A DNA stretch of 64,000 nucleotides from Streptomyces syringium (GTDB lineage: Bacteria > Actinomycetota > Actinomycetes > Streptomycetales > Streptomycetaceae), in the NCBI RefSeq assembly GCF_017876625.1, contig NZ_JAGIOH010000001.1, positions 6,593,501 through 6,657,500 on the forward strand. Direction: 5' to 3'. The notes under the pieces are model-generated. The model ran no database searches, was not told where the DNA came from, and was given only the letters and a program-made list of their open reading frames with translations. Positions within the stretch are counted from its first letter, which is position 1, and each line of letters begins with the position of its first letter. A program made the position numbers and the translations under genes. Of this stretch, positions 25,635 to 35,050 are shown one piece after another.

Positions 25635-26716
25635 CCCCCGCGCTGCTGGCCGCACCACCGGCCAACCGTGACCTCCTCGCCCTGCTCGGCCGCACCCCGC
25701 TCGCCCGCGTCACCGCCGAACTCCCCTTCCCCCACCCCGGGTTCTGGGCCAAGCTCGAAGGCCTCGGCGCCGGGGGCATGAAGGCCCGCGCCGCGGTGTC
25801 CATGCTCATGGGAGCCCGGGAGCGCGGCGAGCTCCTCCCCGGCGCACCCGTCGTCGAGTCCACCTCCGGAACGCTCGGCATCGGCCTCGCCTTCGCCGGA
25901 CAGGCCCTCGGCCACCCCGTCGTCCTCATCGGCGACACCGAGCTGGAACCCTCGATGCGGCAACTGCTGCGCGCCTACGGCGCCCGCCTCGAACTCGTCG
26001 ACCGGCCCGCCCCCGAGGGCGGCTGGCAGGCCGCCCGGCTGGCCCGGCTGCGCGAGGTCCTCGCGGCGCACCCCGGCGCGTACTGGCCCGACCAGTACAA
26101 CAACCCCGACAACGTCGCCGGCTACGCCTCGCTCGCCGCCGAGCTGGCCGGGGCGCTCGACCACCTCGACATCCTCGTCTGCAGCGTCGGCACCGGCGGA
26201 CACAGCGCCGGCGTCGCCGCACCGCTGCGCCGCCACTGGCCGGCGCTGCGGCTCATCGGTGTCGACGCCACCGGCTCGACCATCTTCGGCCAGCCCGCCC
26301 GGACCCGCCTCATGCGCGGCCTCGGCAGCAGCATCCACCCGCGCAACGTCGCCTACGACGCCTTCGACGAGGTGCACTGGGTCGGCCCGGCCGAGGCCGC
26401 CGGCGCCTGCCGCCGGCTGGCCCGCGCCAACTTCGTCAGCGGCGGCTGGAGCACCGGCGCCGTCGCGCTCGTCGCGGCCTGGGCCGCCCGCGTCCACCCC
26501 GGCGCGGTCGTCGCCACGGTCTTCCCCGACGGCCCGCACCGCTACCTCGGCACGCTGTACGACGACGACTTCACCACCGCCCACGGCCTCGACCTCGCCG
26601 CCGCCGTCACCCGCCCCGTGGAGATCCCGCACCCCCGCGCGGCGGAGGCCACCGGCTGGGCGCGGTGCCGGACGGTGACCGACCCGGCACCCACCCCCTG
26701 CGGAGGCACCCCGTGA
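25631..26716 (+). CDS. PLP-dependent cysteine-synthase-fold enzyme
   Basis: 361 aa, type II fold. The Schiff-base lysine is probably Lys51 in GGMKARAAVSML. The substrate-carboxylate loop is ESTSGTLGIGLAFAGQ; most cysteine synthases have TSGNTG here, so the Asn is missing. The phosphate loop is SVGTGGHSAGVA. These enzymes do beta-replacement on O-activated serines, giving cysteine or diaminopropionate-type products (as SbnA does for siderophores). The nucleophile here may well be an amine rather than sulfide; that is inference. ATG 25631 overlaps the DUF364 stop as ATGA. Confidence 0.86.
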   Translation: MTPALLAAPPANRDLLALLGRTPLARVTAELPFPHPGFWAKLEGLGAGGMKARAAVSMLMGARERGELLPGAPVVESTSGTLGIGLAFAGQALGHPVVLIGDTELEPSMRQLLRAYGARLELVDRPAPEGGWQAARLARLREVLAAHPGAYWPDQYNNPDNVAGYASLAAELAGALDHLDILVCSVGTGGHSAGVAAPLRRHWPALRLIGVDATGSTIFGQPARTRLMRGLGSSIHPRNVAYDAFDEVHWVGPAEAAGACRRLARANFVSGGWSTGAVALVAAWAARVHPGAVVATVFPDGPHRYLGTLYDDDFTTAHGLDLAAAVTRPVEIPHPRAAEATGWARCRTVTDPAPTPCGGTP

Positions 26717-27870
26717 AGAGCACCCTGCACACCACGCGCCTGACGCTCGCCGAGCCGCTGCGCATCTCCCGGTCCGTCATGGACGCCCGGGACGCCGTGT
26801 GGCTGTCCGTCGAGCACGCCGGGGCACGCGGCCACGGCGAGGCCGTGGCCAGCGTCTACTACGGGCTGGACGCCGACACCCTCGGGCGGCTGCTGCGCGA
26901 GGCGGCGGTGGAACTCGGACGCTTCGCCGAGCCGGAGAGCGCCCTGGCGGCGGCCCGGGACGGCGCACTGCTGCCCCACGACACCCCGCCCGCCGTGCGC
27001 GCCGCCGTCGACTCGGCCCTGCTCGACCTCGTCGGCAAGCGCGCGGGCACCCCCGTCCACCAACTCCTCGGCGCCCAGGCCCCGCCCGCCGCCGCGACCG
27101 CCCGCACCATCGGGATCACCTCGCCGGTACAAGCCGCCCTGCGGGCCCGCTGCCTGGCGGACAGCGGCTTCACCGTCATCAAGATCAAGGGCGGCTCACC
27201 GGACCCCGCCGACGACCTCGCGCGGGTCCGGGCCGTACGCGAGGGAGCCCCCCACGCCCGGCTGCTCCTCGACCCCAACGGCGCCTGGACCATCTCCGAA
27301 GCGCGGCGCCTGCTGCCGCGCTTCGCCGAACTCGGCGTCGAGGCCGTGGAGCAACCCACCGCCCCCGGCGACCCCGAGGCCCTCGCCCGCCTCGCGCGGA
27401 CCTCACCGCTGCCCCTCATCGCCGACGAGGACGCCGTCGGCCTCGACGACGCCCGCCGCCTCGCCGGCCGCGTGCACGGCGTCAACGTCAAGCTCGCCAA
27501 ATGCGGCGGCCCCCACGCCGCGCTGCGCATCGCCGAGGCACTGGCGGGCAGCGGCACCGACCTCATGCTCGGCTGCCTGACGGCGAGTTCGCTCGGCATC
27601 GCCCCCGCCGTGCACCTCGCGGACCGGGCCCGCTGGATCGACCTCGACGGCCATCTGCTGCTCGCCCACGACCCCTGGCAGGGCATCGGCGGCACCGACG
27701 GCACCGTCCGGGCGGCCGACCGCGCCGGCCTCGGCGTGCGCCGGGCCGAGTCCGCCCCGGCCCCCGAGCCCGCCGCCACGACCGGCACCGGCACGACCAC
27801 CACGGGCACGCCCGCCCCCGGCATACCCGGCCCCTCCAAGGAGACCCCGCACCGTGCGCACGTGGCATGA
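26713..27870 (+). CDS. Enolase-superfamily amino acid / dipeptide epimerase
   Basis: 385 aa. The barrel carries the muconate-lactonizing/dipeptide-epimerase residues: KIK at 157-159, metal ligands D187 (DPNGAW), E213 (VEQPT) and D238 (ADED), and K263 in VKLAKCGG, the KxxKxGG of Ala-Glu epimerases. It should racemize a C-alpha of an amino acid or dipeptide. The last 40 residues are a Thr/Pro/Ala low-complexity tail (TTGTGTTTTGTPAPG) that is unusual for the family and also holds the next gene's RBS. GTG 26713 overlaps upstream as GTGA. Confidence 0.86.
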   Translation: MKSTLHTTRLTLAEPLRISRSVMDARDAVWLSVEHAGARGHGEAVASVYYGLDADTLGRLLREAAVELGRFAEPESALAAARDGALLPHDTPPAVRAAVDSALLDLVGKRAGTPVHQLLGAQAPPAAATARTIGITSPVQAALRARCLADSGFTVIKIKGGSPDPADDLARVRAVREGAPHARLLLDPNGAWTISEARRLLPRFAELGVEAVEQPTAPGDPEALARLARTSPLPLIADEDAVGLDDARRLAGRVHGVNVKLAKCGGPHAALRIAEALAGSGTDLMLGCLTASSLGIAPAVHLADRARWIDLDGHLLLAHDPWQGIGGTDGTVRAADRAGLGVRRAESAPAPEPAATTGTGTTTTGTPAPGIPGPSKETPHRAHVA

Positions 27871-29107
27871 GATACGCGGCTTCCCGCTCGCGATCCGCCT
27901 TCTGCTCGTCAACCAGCTCGGTGTCAACACCGGCTTCTATCTGCTCATCCCCTACCTCGCCACCCACCTCGGCCAGGACCTCGGCATGTCCGCGGCCGTC
28001 GTCGGCATCGTCCTCGGCGTCCGCAACCTCAGCCAGCAGGGTCTGTTCATCGTCGGCGGCTCGGCCGCCGACCGGCTCGGGGCACGCGGCGTCATCATCG
28101 CCGGATGCGCGCTGCGCACCGTCGGCTTCGCCCTCTTCGCCCTCGGCGACGGACTGGCCGTCCTGCTCGCCGCGTCCGTCCTCAGCGGACTCGCGGGGGC
28201 CCTGTTCAACCCGGCCGTACGGGCCTACCTCGCGCAGGAGGCGGGGGAGCGCAAGGCGGAGGCCTTCGCGCTGTTCAACGTCTTCGCGACGACCGGCGCC
28301 CTCGTCGGCCCGCTGCTCGGCAGCGCCCTGCTGCTCGTCGACTTCCGCGCCTCCGCGCTGACGGCCGCCGGCATCTTCGCCCTGCTGACCCTCGCCCAGG
28401 CGCTCGTCCTGCCCGCCCGCGAGGTCACCCCCACCGGCGGCAGTGTGCTCGCCGACTGGCGGGAAGCCCTGACCAACCGTGCCTTCCTGGCGTTCTCGCT
28501 GGCCATGGTCGGCATGTTCACCATGGAGAACCAGCTCTACCTCCTGCTGCCCGACGGCGCCCGCCGGGCCACCGGCTGGGACGGCGCGGCCGGGATCGTC
28601 TTCCTCGTCGGCACCCTCGCCAACCTGGGCCTGCAACTGCGCGTCACCCGCGCGCTGAAGGAACGGGGCAGCCGGACGAAGTGGATCGCCGCCGGGCTCG
28701 CCCTCATGGGACTCGCCTTCCTGCCGCCCATGGCGGTGGCGGGCGCCGCGGAACCCGGCGGCGCGGCCCGGGCGGCCCTCGGACTGCTGCCGGTGCTGGG
28801 CGGGGCCCTGCTGCTGTACCTCGGGGTGATGGTGGCCCAGCCGTTCGTGATGGAACTGATCCCCGCGTTCGGCCGCCCCGAGCTGACCGGCACCTACTTC
28901 GGGATCTTCTACGTCGTCTCCGGCATCGCCGCGGCCGTCGGCAACACCGTCGTCGGCTGGGCGATGGACGCGGGCGGGCGCGGCGGGGCCGCATGGCTGC
29001 CGTGGGCCTGCTGCCTCGCCCTCGGACTCGCGTCGGCGGGCGGTGTCGCCTGGCTGCACCGGCTACGCGTCCTGCCGCAGCAGCAGCCCGTGGGAGTCAC
29101 CCGATGA
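27854..29107 (+). CDS. MFS transporter, candidate metallophore exporter
   Basis: 417 aa with about 12 membrane helices. The MFS motif A region reads GGSAADRLGARGVI after helix 2. Drug-efflux-like features continue in LSGLAGALFNPAVRAYLAQ. GTG 27854 lies inside the epimerase tail (17-bp overlap) and has CCAAGGAG upstream. Between biosynthetic enzymes and a peptide/nickel-type importer, export of the product is the simplest role, as CntE does for staphylopine. Confidence 0.88.
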   Translation: MRTWHEIRGFPLAIRLLLVNQLGVNTGFYLLIPYLATHLGQDLGMSAAVVGIVLGVRNLSQQGLFIVGGSAADRLGARGVIIAGCALRTVGFALFALGDGLAVLLAASVLSGLAGALFNPAVRAYLAQEAGERKAEAFALFNVFATTGALVGPLLGSALLLVDFRASALTAAGIFALLTLAQALVLPAREVTPTGGSVLADWREALTNRAFLAFSLAMVGMFTMENQLYLLLPDGARRATGWDGAAGIVFLVGTLANLGLQLRVTRALKERGSRTKWIAAGLALMGLAFLPPMAVAGAAEPGGAARAALGLLPVLGGALLLYLGVMVAQPFVMELIPAFGRPELTGTYFGIFYVVSGIAAAVGNTVVGWAMDAGGRGGAAWLPWACCLALGLASAGGVAWLHRLRVLPQQQPVGVTR

Positions 29108-29889
29108 CCGACGCCAACCTCCTCACCGACCACCCCGCGCTGTACGAGGCCAGATTCCCCGACCCCGGCCATCTGGCCGCCCGCTGGGCCGACCACTGCC
29201 TGCGCTCCCACACCGCCGGGCCCCGCGTCCTGGACCTCGGCTGCGGCACGGGCCGCGACGCGGCGTGGCTGCACCGGGCCGGGCACGAGGTCACCGGGGC
29301 CGACCTGTCCGACGCGATGCTCGCCCACGCCCGCGCCCACCACCCGGGCCCGGAGTACGTCCGCGCCGACCTGCGCGGCTTCGACCTCGGCGCGACGGCG
29401 TTCGACGCCGTGGTCTGCCTGGACAGCGCCCTGCTGTACTGCCACACCAACGACGACCTCGACGGCCTGCTGGCCTCCTGCCGCCGGGCCCTCGCGCCGG
29501 GCGGGCTGCTCGTCGCGGAAATGCGCAACGGCGCCTTCTTCCTGGGCAGTACGGAGCTGCTGGAGGCGCCGGCGACCGGTTCGTTCACCTGGCAGGGGAC
29601 GACCTACCGCCACGTCACGAGGCTGCGGGTCGACCGCGCCGCGCAACTGCTGTGCCGGCGCCGCGTCTGGACGACCGACGACGGGTCACCACCGGTGGAG
29701 CAACGATCCGCCTGGCGGCTGCTGTTCCCCCAGGAACTGCGGTACGCGCTGGCCGCGCACGGCTTCACGGTGCTGGAGCTGCACGACGGGCCCGGGCCGC
29801 GGACGGAGCCGGCGTGGCGGGCCGGTGGCCCCGGGCCGACGGGCAGTGCGGACGGCGACCGTCTGCACGTGGTCGCCCGGCGGACCTGA
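29104..29889 (+). CDS. Class I SAM-dependent methyltransferase
   Basis: 261 aa. SAM motif I is VLDLGCGTGRDAAWL, motif II region VTGADLSDAMLAHARAH, then FDAVVCLDSALLYCHTNDDL and the post-I RALAPGGLLVAEMRNG. It probably N- or O-methylates the operon's product. ATG 29104 overlaps the MFS stop as ATGA. The C-terminus ends just before a GC hairpin and a dispersed repeat, the only gap of note inside the operon. Confidence 0.88.
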   Translation: MTDANLLTDHPALYEARFPDPGHLAARWADHCLRSHTAGPRVLDLGCGTGRDAAWLHRAGHEVTGADLSDAMLAHARAHHPGPEYVRADLRGFDLGATAFDAVVCLDSALLYCHTNDDLDGLLASCRRALAPGGLLVAEMRNGAFFLGSTELLEAPATGSFTWQGTTYRHVTRLRVDRAAQLLCRRRVWTTDDGSPPVEQRSAWRLLFPQELRYALAAHGFTVLELHDGPGPRTEPAWRAGGPGPTGSADGDRLHVVARRT

Positions 29890-29908
29890 CCGGGGGCTCC
29901 GCCCCCGG
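29890..29908 (+). terminator. Hairpin between methyltransferase and binding protein
   Basis: Perfect 8-bp arms CCGGGGGC (29890-29897) and GCCCCCGG (29901-29908), loop TCC, directly after the methyltransferase stop. It may attenuate transcription into the importer genes. Confidence 0.6.
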
Positions 29909-29916
29909 ACCCCCGG

Positions 29917-29938
29917 TCCTCAATCGCCGGACGGGCTG
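29917..29938 (-). repeat. Dispersed Streptomyces intergenic repeat, copy 1
   Basis: One copy, in minus orientation, of the 22-bp element whose plus form begins CAGCCCGTCCGGCGATTGAG. Other copies lie at 34882-34927, 34934-34955, 50109-50130 and 50151-50196. From memory the element is common between genes in Streptomyces chromosomes. Confidence 0.8.
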
Positions 29939-29968
29939 GCTTTCACCTCACTTACACAAGGAGCACCC

Positions 29969-31543
29969 ATGCACAACCACCCCGGCCTCGACCGCCGCGG
30001 CTTCCTCGCCGCGACCGGCGGCACCGCCGCCGCCCTCACCCTCGCCGGCTGCGGCAGCGGACCCGCCCTCAAGTCCGGGCAGGACAAGGGCGGCAAGCCG
30101 AAGCGCGGTGGCCGCCTGAGAGCCGCCTTCGCCGGTGGCGGCGCCGCCGAGACGCTCGATCCGCACCTCAGCAATCTGTTCGCCGACGCGGCCCGCGCCA
30201 AGGCACTGTTCGACAAGCTCGCCGACTACGGCTCCGACATGTCCCCCCGGCCGCGCCTCGCCACCCGCTGGGAGCCGAACGCCGGGCTGGACCGCTGGAC
30301 GGTCACCCTGCGCGAGGCGGTCTTCCACGACGGCAAGCCCGTCACCGCCGAGGACGTGCTCTACAGCTACCGCCGCATCGCCGACCCCAAGAAGGCCTAC
30401 CGCGCCAAGGCGTCCCTGGAGCCCATCGACCTCGCCGAGAGCCGCGCGGCGGGCCCCCGCACCGTCGAGTTCCGGCTGAAGCGGCCGACGGCCGAATTCC
30501 CCAACGTGCTGGCCGCTTTCGGCGCGTACATCGTCCCCAAGGGCACCGAGCGGTTCGACAAGCCCGTCGGCTCGGGCCCGTTCCGCTTCGTGTCCTTCGC
30601 ACCCGGCCGCTCCGCGGTCTTCCGCCGCAACGACGCCTACTGGGAGGGCGCGCCCCACCTGGACGAGATCGAGTTCGTCGTCGCGGGCGAGGAGTCCGCG
30701 CGGGTGAACGCCCTGCTCGGCGGCCAGGTCGAGTACGCGCACGAGCTGAACCCCACCACCGCCCGCGCCCACGAGGGCACCTCGGGCGGCAACGGACAGA
30801 TCGAGATCGTACGGCTGCGCAACAGCGCCATGCAGGGCTTCGCGATGAAGACCGACCGGGCACCGTTCGACGACCCGCGGGTGCGGGAGGCGTTCTTCCT
30901 CATCGCCGACCGGGAGGAGCTCGTCAAGGGCGCGCTGTCCGGGGCCGGGGAGACCGGCAACGACCTCTTCGGCAAGGGCTACGCCCACTACGCGGCCGGG
31001 CTGCCGCAGCGCACCCAGGACCTCGACCGCGCCCGTCACCTGCTCAAGCAGGCCGGCGCCGAGGACCTGCGGGTCACCCTCGACACCTCGCCGGTCGCCG
31101 CCGGTTTCGTCGAGGCCGCCGGGATCTTCCGCGACCAGGCCAAGAAGGCGGGCGTCACGATCGAGGTCAAGACGGGCAACAAGGACAGCTACTGGAAGGA
31201 CATCCTCGACTCCGGCACCCTGGCCAGCTACCGCTCCGGGGCCATGCCCATCGAGTCGCACATCTCCCAGCGGCTGCTCACCGACTCCACCACCAACGCC
31301 ACGCACTGGCGCCACAAGGACTTCGACGCCCTCTACCAGCGCCTCCAGTCGACGAAGGGCACCTCCGAGCGCCACGCCCTCTACGAGCGGATGCAGCGCA
31401 GGCTGCACGCCGAGGGCGGATTCCTGGTGTGGGGGTTCGCCGACTGGATCGTCGGCACCGGCCGCCGGGTGCGGGGCGTCGCGAGCGACGCGCCCGCCAA
31501 CACCCTCGACTGGGCCCGCTTCGACACCGTGTGGCTGGCATGA
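29969..31543 (+). CDS. ABC importer substrate-binding lipoprotein (peptide/nickel type)
   Basis: 524 aa, SBP family 5 (OppA/NikA/CntA fold). The N-terminus holds both a Tat motif (LDRRGFLAATGG) and a lipobox (LTLAGC), so it is likely exported folded and lipid-anchored. Domain landmarks are GGRLRAAFAGGGAAETLDPH, FHDGKPVTAEDVLYSYRRI and NDAYWEGAPHLDEIEF. This family binds oligopeptides or metal complexes of small chelators. ATG 29969 has AAGGAG at 29958-29963. Its stop overlaps the first permease as ATGA. In this context a metal-chelate ligand is suggested. Confidence 0.9.
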   Translation: MHNHPGLDRRGFLAATGGTAAALTLAGCGSGPALKSGQDKGGKPKRGGRLRAAFAGGGAAETLDPHLSNLFADAARAKALFDKLADYGSDMSPRPRLATRWEPNAGLDRWTVTLREAVFHDGKPVTAEDVLYSYRRIADPKKAYRAKASLEPIDLAESRAAGPRTVEFRLKRPTAEFPNVLAAFGAYIVPKGTERFDKPVGSGPFRFVSFAPGRSAVFRRNDAYWEGAPHLDEIEFVVAGEESARVNALLGGQVEYAHELNPTTARAHEGTSGGNGQIEIVRLRNSAMQGFAMKTDRAPFDDPRVREAFFLIADREELVKGALSGAGETGNDLFGKGYAHYAAGLPQRTQDLDRARHLLKQAGAEDLRVTLDTSPVAAGFVEAAGIFRDQAKKAGVTIEVKTGNKDSYWKDILDSGTLASYRSGAMPIESHISQRLLTDSTTNATHWRHKDFDALYQRLQSTKGTSERHALYERMQRRLHAEGGFLVWGFADWIVGTGRRVRGVASDAPANTLDWARFDTVWLA

Positions 31544-32523
31544 CCGCTGCCCTGCCCGGGCCCGTGAAACCGTCCCTGTGGCGCTCCTGGGCGGCCCGGC
31601 GGCTGCTGCTCGGCCTGGCGCAGACCGCGGCCGTCGTGCTGCTCGTCTTCGCGCTCACCGAGGCACTGCCGGGCGACGCGGCCGTGGCACTGGCGGGCGA
31701 CGACCCCGACCCGGCCCGGATCGCCGCGATCCGTGAGGCGCTGCACCTGGACCGTCCCGCGCACGAACGCCTCGCGGACTGGGCCGTCGGCCTGCTCCAC
31801 GGAGACCTCGGGGTCTCGCTCGCCTCCGGACGCCCCGTCACCGCCGCCCTCGCCGACGGCTTCGCTCCCACGCTGCTGCTGGCCGCGCTCACCGTGGTCC
31901 TGCTGGTGCCCCTCGGCGTCGGCCTCGGTGTGCTGGGCGCCCGGCGCGAGGGCGGTCCCGTGGACCGGGCCGTCAGCTCCCTGACCCTCGCGGTGTACGC
32001 GGTGCCCGAATTCGCCTTCGGGGTGCTGCTGGTGACCGTCTTCGCGCTGCGCCTGGGCTGGCTGCCGCCGACCGCCGTCGGATACGGCACCGACCTGCTC
32101 GCCCACCCGGCGGTGCTGGTCCTGCCCGTCCTGGTGCTACTGGCCCGCCCGGTGTGCTCCCTCAGCCGGCTCGTACGGGCCGGCATGATCGACGCGCTGG
32201 CCGCGCCGTACACCGCCCAGGCCCGCCGGTACGGGATCTCCGGCGCCCGCGTCCGCTACGCCCATGCCCTGCCCAACGCCGTCGCCCCCGCCGCCCAGCA
32301 ACTCGCCCGGACCGTCGACTGGCTGCTCAGCGGTGTCATCGTCGTCGAGGCGCTGTTCGTCGTCCCCGGCCTCGGCACGGTCCTCATGGACGCGGTCGCG
32401 GCCCGGGACGTCCCCGTGGTGCAGGGCCTCGCGGTGGTCTTCGGACTGGTCGCCGTCGTGCTCAACCTGGCGGCCGACCTGGTCGCGCGCCGCTTCGCCC
32501 CCCGGGCGGGGGTGGCGGCATGA
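31540..32523 (+). CDS. ABC importer permease 1 (DppB/NikB type)
   Basis: 327 aa with six membrane helices. N-terminal helix LLLGLAQTAAVVLLVFALTE, then a periplasmic loop (AAIREALHLDRPAHERLADW) diagnostic of the OppB/DppB group. The coupling EAA-like loop is QARRYGISGARVRYAHALPN. ATGA overlaps at both ends. Partners are the binding protein upstream, permease 2 and the double ATPase downstream. Confidence 0.92.
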   Translation: MTAALPGPVKPSLWRSWAARRLLLGLAQTAAVVLLVFALTEALPGDAAVALAGDDPDPARIAAIREALHLDRPAHERLADWAVGLLHGDLGVSLASGRPVTAALADGFAPTLLLAALTVVLLVPLGVGLGVLGARREGGPVDRAVSSLTLAVYAVPEFAFGVLLVTVFALRLGWLPPTAVGYGTDLLAHPAVLVLPVLVLLARPVCSLSRLVRAGMIDALAAPYTAQARRYGISGARVRYAHALPNAVAPAAQQLARTVDWLLSGVIVVEALFVVPGLGTVLMDAVAARDVPVVQGLAVVFGLVAVVLNLAADLVARRFAPRAGVAA

Positions 32524-33307
32524 GGCCCCACCGCTTTCTGGCCGGCGCGGTGATCGTCGGCGTCCCGCTGCTCCTCGCCCTGCTGGGTCCCTGGTTCGCG
32601 GGCGGGGCGGGCCCGCGCGGCACGTCCTTCACCCTCGGCGGCGGGCACTGGCTCGGCACGGACTTCGTGGGCCGGGACGTGTGGCGGCAGGTGCTGCTCG
32701 GCGGCCGGTCCGTCGTCCTCGTGTCGCTCGCGGCGACGGCCCTGGCGTACGCGGTGGCCCTGCCGGTGGGGCTCACGGCCGCGCTCACCCACCGGCCGTG
32801 GCTGGAGGAGGCCCTGATGCGCCCCCTGGACGTGCTGCTGGCCGTGCCGTCCCTGCTCCTGGTGCTGCTGGTGGCGACGGCCCTGGAACCGGGGACCGCC
32901 GGGCTCGCGCTGCTCGTGGGACTCGTCACCGTGCCGGACGCGGCACGGATCGTCCGGGCGCAGGCCGCCGAGGCCGCGTCCCGCCCGGCCGTCGAGGCCC
33001 TGCGCATGCAGGGCGAGAGCCGGTGGCGGATGGCCGCCGGGTACGTCGGGCGCTCGATGGCCCGCACGCTCGCCGCCGACGCGGGCGTCCGGCTGACGGG
33101 CGCGCTGTACCTGGTCGCCACGGCCGCGTTCCTGGGGGTGGGGGTCGAAGCGGACACCGCCGACTGGGCGGTGATGGTCGACCGCAACCGCACCGGGCTG
33201 TTCGTGGCGCCGTGGGCGGTGGTGGTCCCCGCACTGCTGATCGTGGCCCTGTCCGTCGGGACGAACCTGCTGTTCGACGCAGGGCTGGCGAAGAAGAGAG
33301 GACGGTC

Positions 33308-33311
<4 letters not shown>
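32520..33311 (+). CDS. ABC importer permease 2 (DppC/NikC type)
   Basis: 263 aa with about six membrane helices. HWLGTDFVGRDVWRQVLLGG is the characteristic OppC/DppC N-terminal motif (LGTDxxGRDxxxR). The coupling loop is ALRMQGESRWRMAAGYVGRS. It forms the heterodimeric channel with permease 1. ATGA overlaps on both sides. Confidence 0.92.
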
Positions 33312-34873
<1,562 letters not shown>

Positions 34874-34881
34874 CTCGTCGT

Positions 34882-34927
34882 GTGCACCTCCGCTGCGCGG
34901 CGGTGTCCTCAATCGCCGGACGGGCTG
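34882..34927 (-). repeat. Dispersed repeat, long copy
   Basis: 46 bp, matching 50151-50196 on the opposite strand with one mismatch (ATTG against ATCG). Its inner half is the 22-bp core and forms the left arm of the operon terminator. Confidence 0.85.
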
Positions 34928-34956
34928 CATTCGCAGCCCGTCCGGCGATTGAGGAC
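34905..34956 (+). terminator. Perfect 24-bp inverted repeat ending the metallophore operon
   Basis: Arms 34905-34928 and 34933-34956 are perfectly complementary with loop ATTC. It is built from two inverted copies of the dispersed element, so the repeat serves as a very stable terminator or mRNA end. Confidence 0.85.
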
Positions 34957-35050
34957 GCGCCCGCAGGGCGCCCGCCGCCGCGAACGGAACAGGCAGCCTA
35001 TAGTCGAAGATCTGCCGGCCAGGCCCACGCGAACCGCGGAGATGACCCCG

